Origin: Coxiella endosymbiont of Amblyomma nuttalli
Lineage (GTDB): Bacteria > Pseudomonadota > Gammaproteobacteria > Coxiellales > Coxiellaceae
Reading direction: 5' to 3'
Assembly (NCBI RefSeq): GCF_018107685.1
Contig: NZ_CP064834.1
Location: 744,001 to 808,000, forward strand
DNA: 64,000 bases
Made by a program: the position numbers and the translations under genes. Position 1 is the stretch's first letter; each line of letters opens with the position of its first letter. Under the pieces are notes generated by a model. The model had not been told where the DNA came from and did not search any database. It was given only the letters and a program-made list of their open reading frames with translations. Of the stretch, positions 10,208 through 19,856 are shown piece after piece.

Positions 10208-10993
10208 ATGTCACGAATTGCTTTAGGAATCTGCTATGACGGATCAGCTTACCACGGTTGGCAGGCACAGGATGGTTTGGACACAGTTCAACAACAGCTG
10301 GAGAGAGCATTATCTATGGTGGCTGATCAGCCGATAGTGGTTGCATGTGCAGGGCGGACAGATGCTGGGGTGCATGCCAGCGGTCAGGTTCTTCATTTTG
10401 ATACAACGGCTTATCGAAGCAATCACGCCTGGATATTTGGTGTTAATAGTCATCTTCCGCACGATATTAGCGTCACTTGGGCTAAAGAGGTAAATGAGCA
10501 TTTTCATGCCCGTTATGGAGCGTTTGCCAGGCGTTACCGCTATGTCATTTATAATCATCAGATTCGACCAGCGATTTTGTACCAGGCAATTGGCTGGTAT
10601 TTTCGTCCGTTGGATGAAAAACGTATGCAGATAGCTGCTCAGTTTTTATTAGGAGAGCATGATTTTAGCTCTTTTCAAGGAGCAGGTTGTCAGTCCAAAA
10701 CGCCGATGCGTGTTATTTTTCAGATTGAAATTTTTCGAATTCGGTGTATGGTGGTCATCGAAGTTCAAGCAAATGCTTTTTTGTTACGTATGATGCGTAA
10801 CATTACAGGAGTGTTAGTAGCTATTGGGAGTGGTGAAAAAGAACCAAAATGGGCAGAACATGTTTTAAAGGCGAAAGATCGGCAACAAGGGGGAGTAACC
10901 GTATCTCCGAATGGGCTTTATTTGGTAGAAGTTAGTTACCCTTATAAATTTAAACTACCACAAACACCTTTGGGACCGTTCTTTTTATTATAA
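10208..10993 (+). CDS. truA: tRNA pseudouridine(38-40) synthase TruA
   Basis: Converts uridines 38-40 in the anticodon arm of many tRNAs to pseudouridine. The 261-residue protein has the N-terminal YDGSAYHGWQAQ, the catalytic aspartate in CAGRTDAGVHASGQV (about residue 58 here, equivalent to D60 of E. coli), the ARRYRYVIYN strand, FSSFQGAGC and the C-terminal FLLRMMRNITGVLVAIGSG. The start is ATG at 10208. It heads the truA-accD-folC-cvpA-purF cluster, a gammaproteobacterial order, and accD follows after 31 bp. No distinct ribosome-binding site is visible, but an upstream coding scrap overlaps the start, so it may once have been translated by coupling. Confidence 0.95.
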   Translation: MSRIALGICYDGSAYHGWQAQDGLDTVQQQLERALSMVADQPIVVACAGRTDAGVHASGQVLHFDTTAYRSNHAWIFGVNSHLPHDISVTWAKEVNEHFHARYGAFARRYRYVIYNHQIRPAILYQAIGWYFRPLDEKRMQIAAQFLLGEHDFSSFQGAGCQSKTPMRVIFQIEIFRIRCMVVIEVQANAFLLRMMRNITGVLVAIGSGEKEPKWAEHVLKAKDRQQGGVTVSPNGLYLVEVSYPYKFKLPQTPLGPFFLL

Positions 10994-11024
10994 TTTGCTA
11001 TTTTTAGACTAGGATTTTTTAAAA

Positions 11025-11903
11025 ATGAGTTGGTTTACAAAACTGTTACCAAAAATCTCAACGCCAATAAAAAAAGGAGTGCCTGAAGGAATATGGAGAA
11101 AGTGTCCTTCTTGTACTGCTGTTCTTTATCGAGCAGACTTAGAGCATTGTTTAGAAGTTTGTCCCAAATGTGCTTATCATATTCGTATAAATGCGCGTAA
11201 ACGAATCTCGCAAATTTTGGATAATCTAGAACAAGAGGAGTTAGCTCGGGAAATTGTTGCCTTTGATCGATTAAAATTCCGTGACCTAAAAAAATATAAA
11301 GATCGTCTAAGTGCGGCACAAAAAACTTCGGGTGAAAAAGAGGCGCTTATTATTCTCAAAGGGAAAATTTATGGTATTGCTGTGGTAATAGCTGCATTCA
11401 ACTTCGATTTTATTGGAGGGTCAATGGGTGCTGCTGTTGGAGAGCGATTTGTAATAGGTGTACAAACATCCATAGATGAAAAGTTACCTTTTATTTGCTT
11501 TTCAGCGAGTGGTGGAGCACGAATGCAGGAGGGTTTATTTTCATTGTTCCAGATGGCTAAAACAAGTGCGGTATTAGCACGTTTGACTGAATGTCAGATT
11601 CCTTATATTTCGGTATTAACAGATCCCACCATGGGTGGGGTATCAGCTAGCTTGGCGATACTAGGGGATATTATTATTGCTGAGCCTAAAGCGCTAATTG
11701 GTTTTTCAGGACCTCGCGTTATTGAACAGACTATACATCAAACTTTACCAGAAGGTTTTCAGCGCAGTGAATTTTTATTAGAGCATGGAGCCATCGATAT
11801 GATTGTCGATCGCCGTGAACTCAAACGAACGATTGCTTCTTTGATTGCAAAACTGACCCATCAAACTTTAGCTGATCTTCTTTTAAAAGAAATCGTGTCA
11901 TAG
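11025..11903 (+). CDS. accD: Acetyl-CoA carboxylase carboxyltransferase subunit beta
   Basis: Zinc-binding beta subunit of the carboxyltransferase that makes malonyl-CoA, the first committed step of fatty acid synthesis. The 292-residue protein carries the four-cysteine zinc ribbon C27-x2-C30 and C46-x2-C49, then a crotonase-like carboxyltransferase core ([52 protein letters not shown]). Length and motifs are normal. It supplies malonyl-CoA to the fabD-fabH-fabG-fabF set on the other strand near 29-34 kb. Its partners accA, accB and accC are outside the window. Confidence 0.96.
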   Translation: MSWFTKLLPKISTPIKKGVPEGIWRKCPSCTAVLYRADLEHCLEVCPKCAYHIRINARKRISQILDNLEQEELAREIVAFDRLKFRDLKKYKDRLSAAQKTSGEKEALIILKGKIYGIAVVIAAFNFDFIGGSMGAAVGERFVIGVQTSIDEKLPFICFSASGGARMQEGLFSLFQMAKTSAVLARLTECQIPYISVLTDPTMGGVSASLAILGDIIIAEPKALIGFSGPRVIEQTIHQTLPEGFQRSEFLLEHGAIDMIVDRRELKRTIASLIAKLTHQTLADLLLKEIVS

Positions 11904-11930
11904 GCAAAAAAATTACATTCTACTTTTCTA

Positions 11931-13232
11931 TTGAGTTTACGTTCTAAAACAGATAAATTTTTATTAATGGAAGATTGGCTTGCTTACATTGATACACTAT
12001 ATTCACGGGAAATTGATTTGGGATTGTCGCGTATTATTGCGCTTGCAGAAAAATTATCATTGAGAAATTTCTCGTGTCCTGTAATAACAGTGGCGGGAAC
12101 GAACGGCAAGGGATCAGTAATTAAATTTTTGGAAAGTATTTATCTGACTGCAGGATATAGGGTAGCTGCTTATACATCTCCTCATTTGCTGCAATTTAAT
12201 GAACGGTTACGTATCAATGGTAATGCGGTAGCTAACGAGGTACTAGTTAGTGCATTTTCTTTTATTGAGAAGAATCGTGATAACCAACCCCTGAGTTTTT
12301 TTGAATTCACTACTTTAGCAATTTTTTATATATGTAAAAAACAACCGTTGGATATTTTGTTATTAGAGATAGGATTGGGCGGCCGTCTGGATGCGGTAAA
12401 CATTGTTGAGCCTAGTGTGGCTGTTATTAGCAATATTGATATTGATCACACTGATTGGCTAGGAAAAGATCGTGAATCTATTGGGCGAGAAAAAGCAGGT
12501 ATTATTCGGTGGCATAAACTAATTGTTTGTGGGGATCCAAAGCCTCCTCAAAGCGTGTATGAAACGGCAAAAAAATTAGAAGCGCCATTTTTTCAATTTG
12601 AAATAGATTTTTTCGCGAAAGTTGATGATGGCATGTGGAAATGGCAAGGTCCAGAGACCTTTTTTGAGAAATTACCATTGCCTGATCTGAAAATCCAAAA
12701 TGCGGCAACAAGTTTAATGGCACTACATTGCTTACAGAGATGTTTGCCATTGTCGTTGGACGCTATTAGAGATGGAATTAATAAGGCTACTTTGCCAGGA
12801 CGATTCGAATGTGTCCAAATACCAGTATCAATTATTTTTGATGTAGCGCACAATCCACAGGCAACTCGTTATTTAGCAGAGAAGCTACAGAAAACTAAGC
12901 ACGCTGGTCAGACATTAGCTGTGGTAGGAATATTACAGGACAAAGATATTAAGGGCATCTTTGAATCGATGCTTTCTTGCGTTGATCAATGGTATATAGG
13001 AGGACTGCAAGAAGAAGCGCGGGGGGCGACAGGTGAGAGCTTGATGGAAGTTTTAGTGGAATATAGAGGGGTAGATAGTGTGAAAACCTGCTATAATTTT
13101 GTCTCTGTTACAGAAGCTTTTAAAAGAGCACTTAATAATTGTAGGTTACAGGATCGAATTGTTGTTTTTGGTTCTTTTCATACAGTAGGGATAGTAAAAC
13201 AATATTTATCTAGTATTCATCAGAGAAAATGA
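11931..13232 (+). CDS. folC: Bifunctional folylpolyglutamate synthase / dihydrofolate synthase
   Basis: ATP-dependent ligase that makes dihydrofolate from dihydropteroate and adds glutamates to folates. The protein has the P-loop TVAGTNGKGSVIKFLES, the family blocks YTSPHLLQFNERLRING and LLEIGLGGRLDAVN, DHTDWLGKDRESIGREKAGI, PGRFE and FDVAHNPQA. The longest frame starts at TTG 11931; ATG 11967 (MEDWLAYIDTLYSREIDLGL) matches the usual FolC start better, giving 421 residues. Neither has a strong ribosome-binding site. The gene lies 27 bp after accD. With folE at 19.3 kb it supports retained folate synthesis. Confidence 0.95.
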   Translation: MSLRSKTDKFLLMEDWLAYIDTLYSREIDLGLSRIIALAEKLSLRNFSCPVITVAGTNGKGSVIKFLESIYLTAGYRVAAYTSPHLLQFNERLRINGNAVANEVLVSAFSFIEKNRDNQPLSFFEFTTLAIFYICKKQPLDILLLEIGLGGRLDAVNIVEPSVAVISNIDIDHTDWLGKDRESIGREKAGIIRWHKLIVCGDPKPPQSVYETAKKLEAPFFQFEIDFFAKVDDGMWKWQGPETFFEKLPLPDLKIQNAATSLMALHCLQRCLPLSLDAIRDGINKATLPGRFECVQIPVSIIFDVAHNPQATRYLAEKLQKTKHAGQTLAVVGILQDKDIKGIFESMLSCVDQWYIGGLQEEARGATGESLMEVLVEYRGVDSVKTCYNFVSVTEAFKRALNNCRLQDRIVVFGSFHTVGIVKQYLSSIHQRK

Positions 13233-13235
13233 GCG

Positions 13236-13560
13236 ATGAAAGTTAGAACCAATGCGATGTTTTTACTATTGTTATTTCATGATCTTTCTCCATGGATGAT
13301 AATTATTCTTGTTTTACTAGTACGAAATAAACCGATTTTTTAATTGCAGTTTCTCTCATTTGCATCAACAAAGATTTCCGTAAGAGAAAAACATTCAACT
13401 CTGTTATTTCCTCTATCAACTCAGTTGATAGCAACTAAACTAATTGCACTGAAAACACAGCTATTGCAAGTACCTAATACAGAAAGAGCCGTGTTGACAG
13501 TATTAGTTTTAGTGCCATGGAGAGTAAAATGTAAAAAACTCTGAAAAATCAAAGTGTCAC
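13236..13560 (+). pseudogene. dedD: Remnant of a DedD-like SPOR-domain protein
   Basis: In gammaproteobacteria dedD (membrane anchor plus C-terminal peptidoglycan-binding SPOR domain) sits between folC and cvpA. Here an ATG at 13236 opens 35 codons (MKVRTNAMFLLLLFHD, then a hydrophobic WMIIILVLLVRNKPIF) and stops, as expected for the N-terminal anchor. Around 13495-13545 broken frames give VLVLVP and MESKM, resembling the YRVLVGPxxSKxxA end of a SPOR domain. The middle is lost. Position and the two end pieces make a dead dedD the best reading, but the sequence match is short. Confidence 0.45.
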
Positions 13561-13799
13561 ATTATTATCCAATTGTTTTTATTTATCCCATTGTTGGCAG
13601 CGTGGATAATCCATATAGTAAGTTTCTTAGATTCCGATGAATATAACAATTTGATGTTTATCTCTTTCAGAATAAAGGAAAACACATGATTATTAAATAT
13701 TAGAATTTTCGTTAGCTCTGTCATTGATCATAAAATAAAATTGATCAGATTCAGAGCAGTTAAAAGAATAATTACAGTTAAATAGTGCCATTGGAAAAT

Positions 13800-14324
13800 A
13801 TGTCGTATTTTAATTGGGTCGATTTTACAATTATTGGTATTGTTTTTTTTTCTATTGTCATCGGTGTATTCCGTGGATTTTTACGTGAAGTAGTTTCCTT
13901 AATCACATGGATAGCTGCCGTTGTAGTCGCATTTAAATATGTTAACTTTGTACAGGTAGATTTAAAATCTTGGATTACATCAGATTCTGTGCGATATGCA
14001 ACAACTTTGATAGGATTATTCTTAACTGTTTTTATCATAGGTATGTTTTTAAATATGCTGGTTCATGCGTTAGTTAATAAATCAAAGTTTGGGATCATTG
14101 ATCGATTATTGGGAATCTTCTTTGGAACGGTTCGGGGTTTACTCATTATTGTCATTTTATTGATGTTTATAAATGTAAGAAATATTCAGGATGGCAGTGC
14201 ATTAGCACAATCGCAACTTGTCCCCGACTTTAAGCCCACGGTTATTTGGCTTAAGCAGTTTTTACCACATCAACTTAAATGTTTTTTTCAATGGTTGTTT
14301 AATCAGACAAATGAGTGTACTTAA
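13800..14324 (+). CDS. cvpA: CvpA family inner-membrane protein
   Basis: CvpA is a small integral membrane protein, named for colicin V production and found upstream of purF; its biochemical role is not settled. The protein has about four hydrophobic helices (WVDFTIIGIVFFSIVIGVF, then SLITWIAAVVVAFKYV, ATTLIGLFLTVFIIGMFLNM and GTVRGLLIIVILLMF) and the typical FRGFLREV and DRLLGIFFG loops. The frame can be extended to GTG 13785, but ATG 13800 with GGAAA just upstream gives the normal N terminus (MSYFNWVDF), about 174 residues. The stop is 2 bp before the purF ATG, so the two are coupled. Confidence 0.88.
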   Translation: MSYFNWVDFTIIGIVFFSIVIGVFRGFLREVVSLITWIAAVVVAFKYVNFVQVDLKSWITSDSVRYATTLIGLFLTVFIIGMFLNMLVHALVNKSKFGIIDRLLGIFFGTVRGLLIIVILLMFINVRNIQDGSALAQSQLVPDFKPTVIWLKQFLPHQLKCFFQWLFNQTNECT

Positions 14325-14326
14325 CG

Positions 14327-15853
14327 ATGTGTGGAATTGTAGGCATGTTTACTAGTGGTGTTGTCAATCAAGCGCTTTGTGATGCCCTCACTATTTTACA
14401 GCATAGAGGTCAGCACGCAGCCGGCATCATTACCAGTGATGGCGAACAGGTTTTTCTACGTAAAGCGAATGGGTTGGTGCGAGATGCGATTCGTCCGTTT
14501 CACATGCTACATTTAAGAGGCAACATAGGTATTGGACATGTTCGTTATCCTACAGCCGGCTCTGAAAGTTCATCAGAATCGCAGCCTTTTTATGTCAATT
14601 ATCCATATGGTTTAAGTTTAGTGCATAACGGTAATCTTGTTGATGTAAAAAACTTAATGAACGATTTAATTCGAACAGATTTACGTCATTTAAATACTAC
14701 TTCTGATTCTGAAATTTTACTTAACGTTGTAGCTCATGAGTTGCAGAGAGTAGGAGGGATTGAGCTCACACCAAGACAATTATTTAAAGCAATGAGTAAA
14801 GTTTATAAACGTGTGCAAGGTGCTTTTGCAGCAGTGATACTGATCACAGGTTATGGTTTGCTGGGATTTCGTGATCCTCATGCTATTCGTCCTTTGGTAT
14901 ATGGGAAACGGGAAAATGGTAATGGATTTGAGTATATGTTTGCTTCTGAAAGTATTGCATTGGATGTGTTAGGTTTTAAACTTATCGATGATGTAGGACC
15001 GGGAGAAGTTATTTATTTTGATTTTAATGGGAATATGCATCGACAACAATGTGCAAAACCAATTAGTTACTCTCCTTGTATTTTTGAATATATTTATTTG
15101 GCACGTCCTGATTCCATTATGGATGGAATCTCCATTTATCAAGCACGTGCAGGGATGGGTATAAGTCTGGCAAAGAAAATTTTGCGTGAACGTCCTAATC
15201 ATGACATAGATGTAGTTATTCCCATTCCTGACACAAGTCGGAATGCAGCTCATGCCTTAGCACACAGTTTGAAGGCTCCCTATTCAGAAGGATTTGTCAA
15301 AAATCGCTACATTGGTCGAACTTTTATCATGCCAGAACAGGCAATGCGACGTAGTTCAGTACGTTTAAAATTAAGTGCCATTAAGTCCGAATTTGTGAAT
15401 AAAACAGTTTTGTTAGTAGATGATTCGGTGGTGCGTGGAACGACGTCTAAAGAAATTATTCAAATGGCACGCAATGCCGGGGCTAAAAAAGTGTATTTTG
15501 CTTCAGCAGCACCACCTATTCGTTACCCCAATGTATATGGGATCGACATGCCAGTGGCCGCTGAATTGATTGCACATGATAAATCAGAAGAAGATATTAT
15601 ACGTTTAATTGGGGCAGATTGGTTGATCTATCAAAATCTCAAAGATGTCTATGAAGCGATTAACAATGCTACTATGGTTCCTAATAAATCTAAAATTGAG
15701 CGCTTTGAAGATTGTGTTTTTACTGGAAACTATATTGTTGGTAACATCACTAAGGAATATTTAGATGAATTAGCTGAATTACGTAACGATGCGGCAAAAG
15801 CAAAGCAACGTGCTCTAGATGAGGTAGAAATTGTGAATGAATTGCTGCTGTGA
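14327..15853 (+). CDS. purF: Amidophosphoribosyltransferase
   Basis: First committed enzyme of purine synthesis: glutamine plus PRPP gives phosphoribosylamine. The mature protein must begin with a cysteine nucleophile after Met removal; ATG 14327 gives exactly MCGIVGMF, so the upstream in-frame GTG at 14315 is not the start. Class II glutamine amidotransferase domain: LQHRGQHAAGI, GHVRYPTAGS, LVHNGNL. Phosphoribosyltransferase domain: the PRPP loop VLLVDDSVVRGTTSKEI and YGIDMP. About 508 residues, normal for the family. It is the last gene of the truA-purF cluster and is followed by eroded DNA. Confidence 0.97.
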   Translation: MCGIVGMFTSGVVNQALCDALTILQHRGQHAAGIITSDGEQVFLRKANGLVRDAIRPFHMLHLRGNIGIGHVRYPTAGSESSSESQPFYVNYPYGLSLVHNGNLVDVKNLMNDLIRTDLRHLNTTSDSEILLNVVAHELQRVGGIELTPRQLFKAMSKVYKRVQGAFAAVILITGYGLLGFRDPHAIRPLVYGKRENGNGFEYMFASESIALDVLGFKLIDDVGPGEVIYFDFNGNMHRQQCAKPISYSPCIFEYIYLARPDSIMDGISIYQARAGMGISLAKKILRERPNHDIDVVIPIPDTSRNAAHALAHSLKAPYSEGFVKNRYIGRTFIMPEQAMRRSSVRLKLSAIKSEFVNKTVLLVDDSVVRGTTSKEIIQMARNAGAKKVYFASAAPPIRYPNVYGIDMPVAAELIAHDKSEEDIIRLIGADWLIYQNLKDVYEAINNATMVPNKSKIERFEDCVFTGNYIVGNITKEYLDELAELRNDAAKAKQRALDEVEIVNELLL

Positions 15854-16801
15854 GATCTATAAATAAGGAATGATGCCATAAAAATGAGTACTGTTGATAC
15901 ATACTTCTAGTATAAATTGAAGACAGTGAATCGTAATGTTTTTAGTGAAATTGAATAATCTTCTTTATGTATAAGAAGATCGCAACTTAATTAAGGGATT
16001 ACTCATTCCGAAAGACATTTTCGAAATTCAAAAATTCCCCTCGACCGGTTCGATTATTTTCATATATTTTCATATAATAAATATAGAAGAGATCAGAAAG
16101 CTTTTGTTGGTAAAATACATAATAATTTAGAAATTGGACAACTCACTATTTGTTCCGGGATGTTGTTTTGGTAACTCATTCACCGTATTACGTCCTTTTA
16201 GCAAATATATCGACTCACAATTTAAAAATATGCCGTAATAGCAGATTGGTTTAATACTTATATTTTAAATAGAGTGTATTTCTTGAGAGAATAGAATTCA
16301 GAATCGGTAATAGACTATAGATTGCTATATAGAATTATAGATTTCTATAGAGATGGTGGTTAGTATTTCCAGTATCTGCTAAGAGCTGCATTGAAGCTGA
16401 TGCGGTTTTGGCGCTATGCTTCCTTCGTTTCACACTTGTATTAAATTATTAAAATAATATACGACGACGTGCTGTGCTCTTACGTCTTATTTTAGGCTAA
16501 GATAAGATCTTTTCTAATTTAGGCTTTAACTTAATGCTACCAAGTTTCGAAAAATCTAGTCAGTTGATTCATTTATTTTAAGTTATATACTTTTTCATCT
16601 TTAGCAACATTTTTGTAGATTGTCCTCTTTCTAACGCATTAATAGGTTCTTATGATCACTACCTCATAATCTAATCATGATACTTAACCTAATAGCCATA
16701 GTATCTTATCGAAGCAGCATATTAATTTTAGCGTTGACTTTGGTATTGCATCTACTGTGTTTTATAGCCTCTTTAAATTAACAAGGTAAACAAGCCAAAT
16801 T
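15854..16801. other. Eroded intergenic region
   Basis: 950 bp of AT-rich sequence between the ends of purF and the minus-strand holD-like gene. I looked for rimI, the usual neighbour of holD, and for metZ-type sequence after purF and recognised neither. I see no gene, tRNA or hairpin terminator. Confidence 0.5.
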
Positions 16802-17242
16802 TTAAAATTCCATCAACCGCATTGCTTTTTTTAAAGCATTCCATGTTTTCACTTTTAATGTTGCATCACGCAATAATTCGGCTGGTGCATAACTAACAAT
16901 CATTCGCAAAGGATCGAAATGAGAAAATAATTGAGATACACGAGAACCTAATAAAATCATAATACACTCTTTGAGATCATTGTGATTTAATAATTTTAAT
17001 CGAAAACCTTCGCAAACTTGTCTTCTAGTTGCTTTAGCAATGTTTTTAATGAGTTGATTTTCAGCATCATTCCGAACTATCGCATCAGCTAGCAAAACCC
17101 CTACTAGACGATTTTTTAAATTATATAAACTATAGCAATAATAATTCATCGAAGGGAAAGTTCGGACTTGCCAGACATCAATGTCCATCAATTGCAAATA
17201 GTTACGCTTACCAAACCAACCATTATCAAGATATCTTTTCAT
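16802..17242 (-). CDS. holD: DNA polymerase III psi subunit-like protein (HolD)
   Basis: Psi links the clamp loader to chi and single-strand-binding protein in the replicase. The 146-residue product has the N-terminal signature of the family, RNYLQLMDIDVWQVRTFP (family pattern L-x-x-MGI-x-x-W-x-L-R-x-P), and a C-terminal helix PAELLRDATLKVKTWNALKK that parallels the end of E. coli HolD. The middle is poorly conserved, as is usual. Start ATG at 17242. It is divergent from the phosphatase gene, with 90 bp between the starts. HolD is weakly conserved and often missed; the family call rests on the two end motifs. Retention of psi in a reduced genome would be unusual. Confidence 0.6.
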   Translation of the reverse strand: MKRYLDNGWFGKRNYLQLMDIDVWQVRTFPSMNYYCYSLYNLKNRLVGVLLADAIVRNDAENQLIKNIAKATRRQVCEGFRLKLLNHNDLKECIMILLGSRVSQLFSHFDPLRMIVSYAPAELLRDATLKVKTWNALKKAMRLMEF

Positions 17243-17332
17243 AACTTTATTAAAATTATTAAAATTAAATAAAAATTTAAATCTCTTAAGCTATTTCACT
17301 TTAATTAGAGAAATTACATCTGAAGTAACATT

Positions 17333-17974
17333 ATGACATTTCTACAAAAAAATAAACGAAATTGGCTGATTTGGTTTGGTATAGTGACTAGCTCGTTATT
17401 ATTATTATTGAGCTTTTTTGGGATAGATTATCTCTGGTGGCGCAATACCGTTCATGCAGTTATTAAACAGAAAATTTATCGTAGTGGTCAACTTAATTTC
17501 CAACAACTAAAAGAAATTATTCAAGAAAAACACATAAAGACAATAATTAATCTGCGCGGAGCTCAACCTTGTAGGAAATGGTATTGGAACGAATTAAGAC
17601 TTGCAAAAGTAATGAGAGTAAAATATTTTAATCTTCCACTTCCTTCTTGTAACCTACCCTCTCAAAAACGTTTAAAAGAATTAGTTTCACTTTTACTATA
17701 TGCACCTAAACCTATCCTCATCCATTGCCTTGGCGGCGCCGATCGTTCAGGATTTGCCTCTGCTGTTGCAATGACTTTAGAACAAAATGCTCCATTTTCA
17801 AAAAGTCAACAACAATTTTCTATTTGGAATTTTGTCTTCTCAGATAAAAGTGTGGGAAAAATCACTTTCTCTAATTATTTCCGTTGGTTATCTAAACATC
17901 AGTTAATTTCTAGTCGACGGAACTTTATAGAATGGGTATTTTCAGAGAAGCCTCATAAAAGCCATTTTCCTTAA
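17333..17974 (+). CDS. Membrane-anchored dual-specificity / tyrosine phosphatase-like protein
   Basis: The 213-residue protein has a basic N terminus (KNKRN), one transmembrane helix at about residues 11-31, then a cysteine-phosphatase domain. Domain features: KIYRSGQLNFQQLKEII (first strand and helix), IKTIINLRG, and the P-loop HCLGGADRSG with catalytic C132 and R138 (C-x5-R). By the positive-inside rule the catalytic domain would face the periplasm, though this is only a prediction. Such single-anchor phosphatases are common in Legionellales. The substrate cannot be told from sequence; lipid phosphates and phosphotyrosine are both possible. Confidence 0.8.
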   Translation: MTFLQKNKRNWLIWFGIVTSSLLLLLSFFGIDYLWWRNTVHAVIKQKIYRSGQLNFQQLKEIIQEKHIKTIINLRGAQPCRKWYWNELRLAKVMRVKYFNLPLPSCNLPSQKRLKELVSLLLYAPKPILIHCLGGADRSGFASAVAMTLEQNAPFSKSQQQFSIWNFVFSDKSVGKITFSNYFRWLSKHQLISSRRNFIEWVFSEKPHKSHFP

Positions 17975-18917
17975 AAAGCCACTCGAGGTACCCTGTATAC
18001 TTATATACTAGCGATATCAATAACAATACCTTGAAATACAGAAGATATCCAACAACTATGTACAGGAAGCATATTATCTGCACAAGTAAATATTAGTAAT
18101 ATTACTTCGCAGAAGTAATGGCACGTTAGATTATAATTTTAAATCATAATGCATGTCTGAAATCACGAAAACATGGAAAAGATATCTTTATTGAAACTAA
18201 TGCTGTGTCTTTCATATTGGTCTTATAACAGTCAAACATTGCTGTTAAAGTAACAGCACTGGACGATGTAAAGAAAAACATCAATCCGTACAATAATTTT
18301 CTTCCAGAAATCAGATTATAAGTAACGCAGCACTTTTCGACAAAAGACATTATCTTCTACCAATCTAAATCTCCTTATTCCTCATGCCCTAGAAAAGGCA
18401 ACACTGTTATCAGTGATATGATTAGTGAAAACATGAAATACTTAATTTTGTCTCTCTAGTATATTACTACTATATCCAACGTTAGTGTGCTATAAATTAA
18501 TATTAAAAATTATTTTGACGGTATAATATTTAACACTGCTGATGTATTACATATGATTAATGAAATTCTAACTTAGACACGTCTCTAATCAATAAAGATT
18601 GAAGTTCAGTACAAGCTCACGATACACTAGATCGCCTGCTTTAGTAATAAAAGTCACAACTGGCACGACAAAGGATGCTTTTTAAACCTTCATTCTATGC
18701 TAGGAACTTTATGTCGGCATTTCTGCTCAATAAATTAGTCATCGGCAACTGCTATTTAAATATCCTCTAGAGAATATTGTACGATTAGGCATTAATGTTC
18801 AAGAAAAATCTAATGTGTTAATTCTAATTGCTTTTAGAAACGTTGCTATTGTGCTTCTTTTATTGATACCATTATTCTATTGATAAAGATAATCGAATTG
18901 CGTAGCAGGAGAAATGA
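17975..18917. other. Eroded intergenic region
   Basis: 940 bp with no intact gene. The plus strand from about 18790 to the TGA at 18881-18883 gives a hydrophobic tail (NVLILIAFRNVAIVLLLLIP) that resembles the last helix of drug-efflux MFS proteins; it is too short to classify. The minus-strand frame at 18144-18350 has no family resemblance. Confidence 0.4.
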
Positions 18918-19247
18918 ATGGCATGCTTATTCTGCAAAATTGCTAACGGTGAAGAAGATGTCAAACTCATTTATAAAGACGATCAGGTTGTGGCTTTCCA
19001 CGATATTAATCCACAGGCGCCAGTACATATTCTTGTAATGCCGTATCGCCATATCAACACCATTAATGACAGCACTTACCATGATGAAACACTTTTAGGG
19101 CATATGATAGTTATCGCAACACAATTGGCAAAAGAAAATAATATTGCGGAAAATGGCTATCGTCTAGTGTTAAATTGTAATCGTGGTGGAGGACAAGCAG
19201 TGTTTCATATCCATCTTCATTTAATGGGTGGCCATCAAATGTGCTAG
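18918..19247 (+). CDS. HIT-family (HINT-type) purine nucleoside phosphoramidase
   Basis: Small dimeric nucleotide hydrolase. The 109-residue protein has the histidine triad H97-x-H99-x-H101 in VFHIHLHLMGG, a zinc-type CLFCKI at residues 3-8, and DINPQAPVHILVMPYRHI. ATG 18918 is preceded by AGGAGA at 18907-18912, the clearest ribosome-binding site in this part of the window. An overlapping ATG at 18914 is out of frame. folE begins 22 bp after the stop, so they are probably co-transcribed. The physiological substrate of bacterial HINT proteins is not well defined (AMP-lysine-like phosphoramidates in vitro). Confidence 0.93.
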   Translation: MACLFCKIANGEEDVKLIYKDDQVVAFHDINPQAPVHILVMPYRHINTINDSTYHDETLLGHMIVIATQLAKENNIAENGYRLVLNCNRGGGQAVFHIHLHLMGGHQMC

Positions 19248-19268
19248 TTATCTGGTTGAGGATTATCC

Positions 19269-19826
19269 ATGATGAACGATGTACTCGAAAAAAATATTCA
19301 AACGTTATTCGCATCGCTTGGAGAAAATCCTGATCGCGAAGGTTTAAAAAAAACACCTAAGCGTTTTCTAGGAATGTTAAAACATCTTACCAAGGGTTAC
19401 CAGGAAAGTCTTGACACCTTAATTAATGAAGCCATATATCAATCTGATATGGACGAAATGGTTATCGTTAAAAATATTGAGGTTTATTCTCTTTGTGAGC
19501 ATCATTTATTGCCTTTTTTTGGTAAATGTCATGTTGCTTATCTACCGAACAAAAAAATTATCGGTATTTCAAAGCTTGGCCGTATTGTCGATATGTTTGC
19601 TAAACGTCTTCAAGTACAAGAACATTTAACAAAGCAAATCGCCGAATCAATATTAACCGTAACAAAGGCTAAAGGAGTTGGTGTTATTATTGAAGCTAAG
19701 CATTTATGTATGATCATGCGTGGTGTTCAAAAAAAAAATTCAGATATGAAGACTTCCATGATGCTTGGCATGTTTCGAAAAGACGATCGCACTCGCTCTG
19801 AATTTTTGAGCTTACTTAGATGTTAA
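19269..19826 (+). CDS. folE: GTP cyclohydrolase I (FolE type 1)
   Basis: Zinc enzyme converting GTP to dihydroneopterin triphosphate, the first step of folate synthesis. The 185-residue protein has the zinc ligands C76 and H79 ([13 protein letters not shown]) and C147 (HLCMIMRGV), plus [20 protein letters not shown]. Two tandem ATG codons at 19269 and 19272 are possible starts. With folC and aroC in the same window it supports a functional folate route; the other fol genes lie elsewhere. The tRNA-Leu gene follows 30 bp after the stop. Confidence 0.97.
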   Translation: MMNDVLEKNIQTLFASLGENPDREGLKKTPKRFLGMLKHLTKGYQESLDTLINEAIYQSDMDEMVIVKNIEVYSLCEHHLLPFFGKCHVAYLPNKKIIGISKLGRIVDMFAKRLQVQEHLTKQIAESILTVTKAKGVGVIIEAKHLCMIMRGVQKKNSDMKTSMMLGMFRKDDRTRSEFLSLLRC

Positions 19827-19856
19827 GATATACTTCCTATCCAACTCACTCCATCA

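Noticed and set aside
18790-18883. C-terminal helix of an MFS drug-efflux protein
   Set aside because: About 30 hydrophobic residues before a TGA are not diagnostic in AT-rich DNA.
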